From: Hydrangea macrophylla
Taxonomy: Eukaryota; Streptophyta; Magnoliopsida; Cornales; Hydrangeaceae
NCBI GenBank assembly: GCA_033977485.1
Contig: CM066995.1
Span: 52,823,162 to 52,887,161 of the forward strand
Direction of reading: 5' to 3'
DNA length: 64,000 nt
Made by a program: the position numbers and the translations under genes. Shown one piece after another: positions 43,526-54,833 of this stretch (the first letter of the stretch is position 1; every line of letters starts with the position of its first letter). The notes below the pieces were generated by a model that saw only the letters and a program-made list of their open reading frames with translations, was not told the origin of the DNA and searched no databases.

Positions 43526-44532
43526 TACCCAAATAAATTTTGTTTTCCCATCCCCCATTTATTTTTATTTATTTATTTTTTTTTAGTTTTTGTACAATCA
43601 ATAATTTTTAGTCAGGTCAGACTTTAAAATGATCCTACGTGTACATCTGGTTTTCATTAGCTAGTTCGATAGGAGTAATTTTCATGATCCAAGCATCACC
43701 AGATATGTCTAGTGCGGTGAATGTCCCTAGAAGTAGCGAAAAACTAAGTAAAGTCAGAGTTATCTCCTAGCCTCTTACTGATGTTTTTAGCTTGCTAGTG
43801 GTTCTAGACTCATCTCTTTTACTAGAGGTGGATGGGTAATTATGACAACTTGGACGCTCCGGATTGCGTAGCCTCTTTCGTATAGGTGCAGAGGATACTA
43901 GTTGCACCATATATGTATCCAACTTAGTGGATATGCTTAGGATTTTTCAGAAGTTTTTCTTTTACTTTATATAAGATAAATTTGACACGTTAATGTTATT
44001 TTGGGTATGTTAATAGCATACAACACATTGTCACATGTTTTACTATTTTCAAATGCTAGAAACTCTTTAAACATTAAACATTTTGAAACAGTGTGAAAAT
44101 ATTTACTGAATCTAAATGGATGAGTAAGCATAAACTATGCAGTTTAAAAACAAGTAGTGGAAACTAATTAACCCATGTGAGCTTTTGTGCCAATCTTCCT
44201 TTATGAGGGTTACTATTCTTTTCAGTCTCATTTTATTCTCTTTATCATATCACTCGTTGAGAGTCTCATTATTTTCTTTTTCTTTGACTGATCATTAGAA
44301 GAGAATGTTCAGGATTTGCCATTAGAACGTCTAAATTGCTTAAATGAACAAAGTCAATCTATTTTTAAAATGATTTAGGCCATCTTTTCTTTCAAATGCA
44401 CCCCCCTTCACCTAATATTACCTTATTCTCAGTTCTATCCAAATCATACCTTGTTCCACCTGGGAGTACAAACCTCACTTCTATATCCAGGTATGTGATT
44501 GGACTGTATTAATATTGTATGTGATTGGGCGC

Positions 44533-46971
44533 TAACAAACACTGAATATTGTACATTTATGTGCCAATATAATAGACACAATGCTCATTTAATCCCTCAA
44601 ATTCCTAGTTTTACACGCATATTTGAATTAATATAATTTAACAGTGATGTCACTCAAATGCGTGTAAAAATGTATTTTTACATATTTTATATGTTTAGGT
44701 AAAAGTGAAGTGAAATAAAGGGAAGGAAAGAAGTAGCAACCACACTGTATTATCTCCCATATTATTAGTCAAAAGATGAATAGTAGTGAATAGTAACCAA
44801 ACAGTAATTGTACTCTTTGGTAGCTCAAAAAAAAAAAAAAAAAAAAGTGAAAACATCCAAGCTGAAAGCTTGGATGTTCTTCAGCTTGGATGTTGACACT
44901 ATATATATAATATATATTTTTTTGCTTTCTTCGTTTATCTCTCTCTCTTTACCTCTTTGTTTGTCTTTGCAGGATCAATTGTCAAGGGAGCTGTTACAGG
45001 CTGAAGAAAAAAAAGACAAGCGTGGAAGAAAAAAAATGCAACGTGATGAACGCGATGACGATTCATCTTTCAAACTTCGCCTATAAATGGAAGGAAACAG
45101 CAAGCTCCAAACACCAATTCACAACACTCAACACACAATCACTGAGAGAATAGTTTAGGGGAGGTTATTATGTGAGCACTTCATATTGTCCCTAGAAATA
45201 GGAAACTTTAGTTTTTCTTTGCCTTTTCTAGTTCTAGTAGTTGTAAAATTTTACTTTTATGTAATTGATGATTTTATGTTCAAAAATATGTAGCAAAACT
45301 TTGTGTACTGTATTTCTTAAATTTAAAATATTTGTTTTCTTGTACAACCTTTGTCAATTTGTAGTAGTAAAATATTCCTATTTAAAATTAGATTTAATAT
45401 TTCTAGTCTAGTAGTACTTATAGTTGCCCCCTAAAATAGTTAGAAACTTCAAATTTTCAGTTTTTATAGCAATATTTTCATTCACTAAAAGACAGATTTT
45501 GCGATTAAATGCCAGATTTCTTAGCCACGTAGTTGTTATAATCACCTACCAAAACCCCAAGCACACCATATTCATATCTCACTCCAAAAGTATATTTGGA
45601 TTTGGTTTGGCCTTATTTGTGTTCTTGGAGCTCAACCACTGTGACCCCACCAGAATCCAAAGTCAAAGGTTTAGTATTTTATTTTTGCTTCAGTATTTCC
45701 ATTTATGTATATTTTATTAGCCTAGTTGTACTAAACTTTGCTATTTTGCATATTCCACAAATTCAATCCCAGCTCATGTTAAGTAGGAAAATAATATAAT
45801 AATATTATATTTCACTCTTACCTTAGTTTTACAACTTTAGTTTTAATTGAGCAGTCACTGTTTACACCTATTTAATTTATCTTTAAATTTATTTGGAAGG
45901 CAGTTTCAATTCCAAAATGGTAGGCTAAAACTTTAATTGGGGATATGTAATAAAAACTTAGAAACCACAGCTTCTGTGCACTAAACTTAAATGGGCAAAT
46001 TTATCTAGATGGGTTGTTTTTTCATTTATGGCCAAAAATATCTATGTATCTATAGTTTATGACCATTTAACATGTTTATATACTATGGCTATATTGTGCT
46101 CAAAAGAGTACATATTTGAAATAAAAAGCCTAATTATGTGGATTGTCAAACTATGCCTTTTGTCATAAAAAAACACCTAGCATACTCAAACAACTCATAT
46201 AATAAAGTTAATATTTCAAATATGTGTTTATATATATTTCTATCCAATAATGGATAGACAATTGTGTAGTGGCAGAGTGGTGGGGACTGGACGCCGAATA
46301 ACCCACGTCCGCGGCGGGGCACGGTTCGAACCTGGCTACTGCCCAATTGCCTTTTTATTTATCTTTAAACCAAACGACGTCGTTTCATATCAAACCTGAC
46401 ACACTTGATATGACCCTGACTAGTGAAAGTTTATTTTTAAATAAAGAATGACTATGCGGTCTTACATGCCAAGTGCTTTTCAAATGTACAAAAGTTGTGG
46501 GATCTAGTGTTGGTTTGCATATTCCCAATTCCTTTAAATCATTTCCCCTAGTTAATTAATATTTCCTGTTTTATAATAGTTTTGCTTAAATATCTGTATT
46601 ATTTCCATCTTTCGTTATTATTAAATCTAAAAAGTTTATCTTACAAAAATTTAGCTTTTATTTATTTTTCTTCCTTTTCTTACTAGTATGTTAGTTAATT
46701 TATTTTGCACTGTTAAAATCTTTACCATAAACTGTTAAAAAATAGCTTTAATTACTTTTATTGCAAAAATATAAAAATTAGTAGTTTAGTAAAACCCCAC
46801 AAAAATCCATCATCTTTTATTTTCTTTTTAGTGACAAAATAGTTATCTGCTTAACTTTATAAAATTTTATTCCGTTCCCTGTGGGTTCGACCTGGACTTC
46901 CAGAACTTTATTACTTGTACGATCACCTACACTTGGGTGTGATAAGAAAACGCGTCAATAGGATGTCGTCA
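44533..46971 (+). mobile_element. Athila-type array, LTR 3
   Basis: 2439 bp, shared by domains 2 and 3. Carries the same 16-bp duplication as LTR 2 (near 44875). A and B boxes at 46270-46280 and 46323-46332; TATA at 45082. Closest to LTR 2 of the four. Confidence 0.9.
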
Positions 46972-47380
46972 AGTTTTTGGCGCCGTTGCCGGGGAACGGT
47001 TAATAAAAAATAAATAAATAAATAAAAAGTTAGGTTTAAAACTATTTTTCCTATTATATCTATATCTATATCTATTTCTATATATATATATATATACATA
47101 TTATACTTTATAAATATTCTAGTTTTCTTATTAAAAAAAATGATAACATAAAAAAAAATATTAAAAAAAAAAAAAAACTATATTTAATTTCTTTCCTTGT
47201 GAAATATATATAAATATATATTTATAAGTACGTAAGTGTTTATCTTTATATAAACCTATCTTCTAAAAAAATAAATATATAAAAAATATAAAAAAAAAAA
47301 GAGTTTTATTTTTACCTAGCTAATAATAATAACAATAATCATAATAATATTTTTATCACTTAGTTTTTCTTTTAGTTCTT

Positions 47381-48649
47381 ATGTCCTTAGATACTACTGA
47401 GGCTTTATATCAAGTACCACATAATTCTAATATTTCTAGTGAATCATCTAGTATACAGTTTCCTAGAATCATGGCTGAAATTGAAGGTATAGAAGGAATA
47501 GCTGATGATGCTCATAATGATCATGGGAATAATATACCACATCCTGTTTTATCAGAACGTGAGCGATGGTCTTTACGTGGTATATTTATGCCAGAACAAA
47601 TCATCACTCCTTGCATCACACTACCTAGACATACAGGAAATTTTCATTTTAAATATAACATGCTACCATGCTTACCAACTTACCATGGAATTAAGAAAGA
47701 ATATGCTTATGTCCATATTCGTGAATTTGAAGAAGTTTGTGAAACGTTTGCTGATCAAACTTGTCCTATCGAGATAATCTATCTCAAACTTTTTCCTTTT
47801 TCTTTAAAAGATGAAGTTGAATCTTGGCTTTTATCTCTCCACCCTGGATCTATAACTTCATGGCCAGATATGAATCATGCATTTCTAAATAAATTCTATC
47901 AAATGAATTTAACTTATTGCTTGATGCGAGAATATAAACTTTTCACTGAAAAAGAGAAGGAACCATGCATTAAAGACTGTGAATTTTTTGTAGATCTCCT
48001 ACAAACCTGTCCACATCATGGATTTAAAAAATGGCGTATAATTAATTACTTCTATGAAACATTAGATCTAGAGTCAAGGGAAATAATTGAAGCTATGTAT
48101 CAAGGGGAATTTTTTAAAAATGCTGACGAAGCTGAATCATATTTTGATTGGCTTAGCAAAGACGCTCCACAAAGGGAAAAAGAAGAAAATGCTGGGAAAG
48201 AAAAGGCTAAAAAATCACAGCAATCACAAACTGAAAATGAATTAGTCATAAAAATTGAGGAATTAACTCGCAAGCTAATATCTGTTAAACTGGAGAAAAC
48301 TAATCCTCCTCTATCTAAAAATAAATTAGAACTTTGCAGTACATGTCATATGATGGGGTACTCTATAGAAAAATGTCTTAATACTCCTGTTTATCAAAGA
48401 TTTACCCCCACGCAAAAAGTTCTATTATATAACTCAAAACTGCATCTTATTAAAAGAAAAATAAAATCTCGATGGACTGGTCCATATATTGTAAAAAATA
48501 TTTATCCTTATGGAACTATCGTGATTGAAGACCCTAAAGATGGTAATACATTTAAAGTCAGTAGGCATAAATTAAAACCATTCTTAGGAGATTTTGAAAC
48601 TGAATTGGAGTCCTTTCCTTTGGAGGACCCCAACTGTGATACCTCTTAA
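47381..48649 (+). CDS. Gag fused to integrase C-terminal module, unit 3
   Basis: 422 residues. Relative to unit 1 it has an in-frame 3-base deletion that removes one Ser from ITPSC (near residue 82) and Pro to Leu in ETLDPES. Both changes keep the frame. The knuckle and GPY/F module are unchanged. An in-frame deletion and not a frameshift is what selection would leave, but one event is not evidence by itself. Confidence 0.8.
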   Translation: MSLDTTEALYQVPHNSNISSESSSIQFPRIMAEIEGIEGIADDAHNDHGNNIPHPVLSERERWSLRGIFMPEQIITPCITLPRHTGNFHFKYNMLPCLPTYHGIKKEYAYVHIREFEEVCETFADQTCPIEIIYLKLFPFSLKDEVESWLLSLHPGSITSWPDMNHAFLNKFYQMNLTYCLMREYKLFTEKEKEPCIKDCEFFVDLLQTCPHHGFKKWRIINYFYETLDLESREIIEAMYQGEFFKNADEAESYFDWLSKDAPQREKEENAGKEKAKKSQQSQTENELVIKIEELTRKLISVKLEKTNPPLSKNKLELCSTCHMMGYSIEKCLNTPVYQRFTPTQKVLLYNSKLHLIKRKIKSRWTGPYIVKNIYPYGTIVIEDPKDGNTFKVSRHKLKPFLGDFETELESFPLEDPNCDTS

Positions 48650-48768
48650 ATTCATAAATTATGATTAGAATTGTACATAGTAGGAATTTTATTTTTATTT
48701 TTTTCTTACTATTTAATATTTTTCAGGAATTATAACATATTATCTGATGTTACAGGTAACAAAGAGAT

Positions 48769-49457
48769 ATGAACCCATCTAATCATCGCAGAACTGCAAG
48801 AATGAGTATAAACCATGCCAGTTCGTCTAACAATAACAACTATCCTCTAGAGGATAGAACTTCGTCAGATGATGATACACCCCCAAGATTTGAATATCTC
48901 ATGGACTCTGACGAGGATGAAATGTTCTACGCTAGGTGTGTCGATAGAATTTACGACACTGATGAAGAAATTGATTATTTAGTGGAACCTGACCAACCTA
49001 GGGAGTGGGATGGTGAGCCAATATTTGATGGATTAGATGATTGGCAGAACATTAGCACGAACTACGATGAATGGGACAAGCTCAATATGAGGTGTTCCAA
49101 GAACTATATCATGAATATGAAGAAAATGAATGGGAGCGATACTTAACATCCCTAGTACAATTCCCCATTTATGATGATAATGACATAATTTTTGTATGGG
49201 GCCGTTTGTTAACTAGAGTTGTTAACGGGGAAATGTTAAGGTACGCCTTTTAAAGGGATTGGTTCTTTTTCCTACTCGAATGGGGGACATCTCTAATCCC
49301 TGTCTTCATTGAACAATTCATGCCTGAAAGAGTCATTGTCAGATATAGTATATTCATGGAAATAACAGTATATGATGACTCCGATGTATGTGATTATGAC
49401 ATCCACCTGAGGTTTCGAGTCTACTGTCCTAGACCTCGAAATAATCACATTTCATGA
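48769..49457 (+). pseudogene. Acidic ORF2, interrupted, unit 3
   Basis: Same lesions as units 1 and 2 (overlap 49071-49146, TAA 49251-49253, final TGA 49455-49457). One substitution in the first frame: Asn to Asp in LMNSDED. Confidence 0.5.
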
Positions 49458-50566
49458 GCAATAATCCCAGTCAACGTCTAGATATGTTAAAATAAAATTT
49501 CTGTCTTTATTTTTATTGTAATTGTACTTTTCTTTTATATATAAATAATAAAAAAATTAAAAAAAATCATCACTGTGTTTTTAGTATCAGAATCACTTGC
49601 ACTTATTATTTTATGAGTTCTGATTTTTATCAAGTCTTACAAATCTCAAGTATTGCTATCTAATAAATGTACTAAATTGTATGTTCAAACTATCCCATTA
49701 CAGTCCAAAATAAAAAGGCATACCAGAAGTATTGCTGGTTTAAAAACCATGTTGCTGAAACTGCTAGATAGCAAAATTTGAATACAAGATCGATCCTTTG
49801 AAACTGCAGTTCAAAAGATCAATTGTACAGTAATTCTTGATAACTTTATCTCAAAACAGTGATAGTACTTTTACTTTTTATATATAAGTTAATTTTGTCA
49901 TTATTACTACCATTTCTTTTTGTATTTCTTTTTATTACAGGTGTTATCCTTAGCTTCTTTTTCTCATCTCACTCATTGAGGACAATGTCAGACTCAGTTG
50001 GGGGGGGGACGGTTTCACGATTAACACCTATTTATTTATTTTATCTTTATTTCATAAAAAAAAAATTTAGTTTCTCTAGAGAGAGATACACTGAAAAAGA
50101 GAAAATGGCTTTATATAGGGCTTTGAACCCTAAAAACTTTTCCCTATTTATCTTTTTCCTTTCTTTTTCTTCTTCCTCTCTTCCCTTTCCGCCGCGATCT
50201 CTCTCTCTCTCATTATCTGCAACTCTCTCACTCTCTTCCCCCAATCTCTCGATCTCTCTCAATCTCTCATTTTTTTTAATTTTCTTCAATCCAAAATCAA
50301 GATCCACTCTACTGATCACTAAAGGTAAGATCTATAATCCAGAGAAAAGCTTGATTTTGATTTTATTCTCTATTTTTCCGATTCAGCGTATATTTTTATT
50401 TTTATTTTAGATTTTTATTTTCTCTCTTTTCCATTATTTAACTACATAAGTTGTAGGTACCCACGCACCAAAGAAGCTTGGAAATATCACTCGATCCATG
50501 ACCCTACCAGGTTTTCAGATTTTCAAGTGACAGGTGATATTTTTCCATTTCTTTGTAAAAAAAAAA

Positions 50567-50662
50567 ATGGACGACGCGATAGCTATTGGTCTTATGTATT
50601 TTGAACTTTACCTTATCATTTTCTTAATTGCTGTGATGATAATGCTGCGTTGCCCTTGTTAA
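50567..50662 (+). CDS. 31-aa membrane peptide (micro-ORF a), unit 3
   Basis: Same peptide as in units 1 and 2. Confidence 0.5.
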   Translation: MDDAIAIGLMYFELYLIIFLIAVMIMLRCPC

Positions 50663-50710
50663 AAAAAATAAAAAAAATCCAAGTTTTCTGTTTTTTTAAA
50701 TAAAAAAAAA

Positions 50711-50812
50711 ATGAATGACGAACACATCACCGCTCTTATGATTTTCGAAGTTTATACTATAATTTTCCTTATTATTGTTATTGTAATGATACGTTGTCTT
50801 GGACTTTTCTAA
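50711..50812 (+). CDS. 33-aa membrane peptide (micro-ORF b), unit 3
   Basis: As in units 1 and 2, except residue 5 Asn is His (MNDEH). The preceding A-run also has a T insertion. The hydrophobic span is unchanged. Confidence 0.5.
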   Translation: MNDEHITALMIFEVYTIIFLIIVIVMIRCLGLF

Positions 50813-51137
50813 AAAAAAAAAAAAAACAGAGAGAAAAATGTAGTTTTCTAGTTTTTTTTTTTTTGTTAAAAAAAAAAAAAGAGAGAGAGAGAGAAAAAAA
50901 TGTAGTTTTTCTTTTTGTGTGTTTTAAGTTTTTTTGTTAAAAATAAAAAATAAAAAGAAAAAAAAATGTTTTCTTTTTAGTTTTTGAATGTATATATTTT
51001 CTTAATATAAATATTTTTAGTTTTTAAATAAAATTCCCACCCACCCCCTCTAAGCTCTCTTTAATTAGATCTTAGTTGATAGTTGGAAGGAGTGGAGGGT
51101 TGAGTCTAGCCTCTCTTGTTGGCTGAGAGTATAAAAA

Positions 51138-51398
51138 ATGGATCCAATAGTCGATGACCAGACGTTAATGGGTCGCTCACTTGTTTCTGAGCAGAAGAAA
51201 CCCTTTGCTGGCACTAGCCTTTATGCCATCAAAAGGAAAGCTAAAAGGTTAGGATGGTGTTTGAATTGTTATAGAGAAAAATGTCCTGGTTTAGTTGCTC
51301 ATAATGGCACATCTTTTAAAGTTTACTACTGTTACAAAAGACAATTCAAATCAAAACAAAAGAAAATTTTGGTTGAGAAAGAGGACTGGATCCTTTGA
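51138..51398 (+). CDS. 86-aa basic cysteine protein (ORF3), unit 3
   Basis: One substitution from units 1 and 2: Glu 48 to Lys next to Cys 49. All four cysteines are retained. Confidence 0.5.
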   Translation: MDPIVDDQTLMGRSLVSEQKKPFAGTSLYAIKRKAKRLGWCLNCYREKCPGLVAHNGTSFKVYYCYKRQFKSKQKKILVEKEDWIL

Positions 51399-52405
51399 TA
51401 CCCAAATAAATTTTGTTTTCCCATCCCCCATTTATTTTTATTTATTTATTTTTTTTTAGTTTTTGTACAATCAATAATTTTTAGTCAGGTCAGACTTTAA
51501 AATGATCCTACGTGTACATCTGGTTTTCATTAGCTAGTTCGATAGGAGTAATTTTCATGATCCAAGCATCACCAGATATGTCTAGTGCGGTGAATGTCCC
51601 TAGAAGTAGCGAAAAACTAAGTAAAGTCAGAGTTATCTCCTAGCCTCTTACTGATGATTTTAGCTTGCTAGTGGTTCTAGACTCATCTCTTTTACTAGAG
51701 GTGGATGGGTAATTATGACAACTTGGACGCTCCGGATTGCGTAGCCTCTTTCGTATAGGTGCAGAGGATACTAGTTGCACCATATATGTATCCAACTTAG
51801 TGGATATGCTTAGGATTTTTCAGAAGTTTTTCTTTTACTTTATATAAGATAAATTTGACACGTTAATGTTATTTTGGGTATGTTAATAGCATACAACACA
51901 TTGTCACATGTTTTACTATTTTCAAATGCTAGAAACTCTTTAAACATTAAACATTTTGAAACAGCGTGAAAATATTTACTGAATCTAAATGGATGAGTAA
52001 GCATAAACTATGCAGTTTAAAAACAAGTAGTGGAAACTAATTAACCCATGTGAGCTTTTGTGCCAATCTTCCTTTATGAGGGTTACTATTCTTTTCAGTC
52101 TCATTTTATTCTCTTTATCATATCACTCGTTGAGAGTCTCATTATTTTCTTTTTCTTTGACTGATCATTAGAAGAGAATGTTCAGGATTTGCCATTAGAA
52201 CGTCTAAATTGCTTAAATGAACAAAGTCAATCTATTTTTAAAATGATTTAGGCCATCTTTTCTTTCAAATGCACCCCCCTTCACCTAATATTACCTTATT
52301 CTCAGTTCTATCCAAATCATACCTTGTTCCACCTGGGAGTACAAACCTCAGTTCTATATCCAGGTATGTGATTGGACTGTATTAATATTGTATGTGATTG
52401 GGCGC

Positions 52406-54828
52406 TAACAAACACTGAATATTGTACATTTATGTGCCAATATAATAGACACAATGCTCATTTAATCCCTCAAATTCCTAGTTTTACACGCATATTTGAA
52501 TTAATATAATTTAACAGTGATGTCACTCAAATGCGTGTAAAAATGTATTTTTACATATTTTATATGTTTAGGTAAAAGTGAAGTGAAATAAAGGGAAGGA
52601 AAGAAGTAGCAACCACACTGTATTATCTCCCATATTATTAGTCAAAAGATGAATAGTAGTGAATAGTAACCAAACAGTAATTGTACTCTTTGGTAGCTCA
52701 AAAAAAAAAAAAAAAAAAAGTGAAAACATCCAAGCTGAAAGCTTGGATGTTGACACTATATATATAATATATATTTTTTTGCTTTCTTCGTTTATCTCTC
52801 TCTCTTTACCTCTTTGTTTGTCTTTGCAGGATCAATTGTCAAGGGAGCTGTCAGAGGCTGAAGAAAAAAAAGACAAGCGTGGAAGAAAAAAAATGCAACG
52901 TGATGAACGCGATGACGATTCATCTTTCAAACTTCGCCTATAAATGGAAGGAAACAGCAAGCTCCAAACACCAATTCACAACACTCAACACACAATCACT
53001 GAGAGAATAGTTTAGGGGAGGTTATTATGTGAGCACTTCATATTGTCCCTAGAAATAGGAAACTTTAGTTTTTCTTTGCCTTTTCTAGTTCTAGTAGTTG
53101 TAAAATTTTACTTTTATGTAATTGATGATTTTATGTTCAAAAATATGTAGCAAAACTTTGTGTACTGTATTTCTTAAATTTAAAATATTTGTTTTCTTGT
53201 ACAACCTTTGTCAATTTGTAGTAGTAAAATATTCCTATTTAAAATTAGATTTAATATTTCTAGTCTAGTAGTACTTATAGTTGCCCCCTAAAATAGTTAG
53301 AAACTTCAAATTTTCAGTTTTTATAGCAATATTTTCATTCACTAAAAGACAGATTTTGCGATTAAATGCCAGATTTCTTAGCCACGTAGTTGTTATAATC
53401 ACCTACCAAAACCCCAAGCACACCATATTCATATCTCACTCCAAAAGTATATTTGGATTTGGTTTGGCCTTATTTGTGTTCTTGGAGCTCAACCACTGTG
53501 ACCCCACCAGAATCCAAAGTCAAAGGTTTAGTATTTTATTTTTGGTTCAGTATTTCCATTTATGTATATTTTATTAGCCTAGTTGTACTAAACTTTGCTA
53601 TTTTGCAGATTCTACAAATTCAATCACAGCTCATGTTAAGTAAGAAAATAATATAATAATATTATATTTCACTCTTACCTTAGTTTTACAACTTTAGTTT
53701 TAATTGAGCAGTCACTGTTTACACCTATTTAATTTATCTTTAATTTATTTGGAAGACAGTTTTAATTCCAAAATGGTAGGCTAAAACTTTAATTGGGGAT
53801 ATGTAATAAAAACTTAGAAACCACAGTTTCTGTGCACTAAACTTAAATGGGCAAATTTATCTAGATGGGTTGTTTTTCCATTTATGGCCAAAAATATCTA
53901 TGTATCTATAGTTTATGACCATTTAACATGTTTATATACTATGGCTATATTGGGCTCAAAAGAGTACATATTTGAAATAAAAAGCCTAATTATGTGGATT
54001 GTCAAACTATGCCTTTTGTCATAAAAAAAACACCTAGCATACTCAAACAACTCATATGACAAAGTTAATATTTCAAATATGTGTTTATATATATTTCTAT
54101 CCAATAATGGATAGGCAATTGTGTAATGGCAGAGTGGTGGGGACTGGACGCCGAATAACCCACGTCCGCGGCGGGGCACGGTTCGAACCTGGCTACTGCC
54201 CAATTGCCTTTTTATTTATCTTTAAACCAAACGACGTCGTTTCATACCAAACCTGACACACTTGTTATGACCCTGACTAGTGAAAGTTTATTTTTAAATA
54301 AAGAATGACTCTGCGGTCTTAAATGCCAAATGCTTTTCAAATGTACAAAAGTTGTGGGATCTAGTGTTAGTTTGCATATTCCCAATTCCTTTAAATCATT
54401 TCCCCTAGTTAATTAATATTTCCTGTTTTATAATAGTTTTGTGTAAATATCTGTATTATTTTCATCTTTCGTTATTATTAAATCTAAAAAGTTTATCTTA
54501 CAAAAATTTAGCTTTTATTTATTTTTCTTCCTTTTCTTACTAGTATGTTAGTTAATTTATTTTGCACTGTTAAAATCTTTACCATAAACTGTTAAAAAAT
54601 AGCTTTAATTACTTTTATTGCAAAAATATAAAAATTAGTAGTTTAGTAAAACCCCACAAAAATCCATCATCTTTTATTTTCTTTTTAGTGACAAAATAGT
54701 TATCTGCTTAACTTTATAAAATTTTATTCCGTTCCCTGTGGGTTCGACCTGGACTTCCAGAACTTTATTACTTGTACGATCACCTACACTTGGGTGTAAT
54801 AAGAAAACGCGTCAATAGGATGTCGTCA
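52406..54828 (+). mobile_element. Athila-type array, LTR 4
   Basis: 2423 bp, ending GATGTCGTCA then target duplication GGCGC (54829-54833). Like LTR 1 it lacks the 16-bp duplication. Its 3' half (from about 53540) has clearly more substitutions than LTRs 1-3, for example TTTGGTTCAG for TTTGCTTCAG, and GCAGATTCTACAAATTC for GCATATTCCACAAATTC. A and B boxes at 54127-54137 and 54180-54189; TATA at 52939. Confidence 0.9.
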
Positions 54829-54833
54829 GGCGC
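54829..54833 (+). other. Target-site duplication, right (GGCGC)
   Basis: Matches 28763-28767. After it the family B motif resumes with CTAGGCAAAAGTTAGAGC, exactly where it was cut on the left. Confidence 0.8.

Larger units (their letters stand above)
39078..44532 (+). mobile_element. Athila-type array, internal domain 2
   Basis: Nearly identical to domain 1. Primer-binding site 39084-39101, poly-G tract 42125-42134, TATA 42238, telo-box-like 42252, splice donor and acceptor equivalents about 42451 and 42582. Gene-free stretches are 39102-39493, 41585-42124 and 43526-44532. The TA microsatellite in the leader (about 39187-39208) is longer than in domain 1. Confidence 0.85.
46972..52405 (+). 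mobile_element. Athila-type array, internal domain 3
   Basis: The most diverged of the three, but still nearly identical. Primer-binding site 46978-46995, poly-G of nine (50000-50008), TATA 50112, telo-box-like 50126. It has one of three tandem TTTTATTTTTATTTTT-type repeats deleted near 48690 and several substitutions. Gene-free stretches are 46996-47380, 49458-49997 and 51399-52405. One extra-long open frame (49859-50410) crosses the poly-G tract only because of the ninth G and is not a gene. Confidence 0.85.

Noticed and set aside
49859..50410. 183-codon frame in array unit 3
   Set aside because: Exists only because the poly-G tract has a ninth G; it merges a leader region with unrelated upstream sequence and has no counterpart in units 1 and 2.
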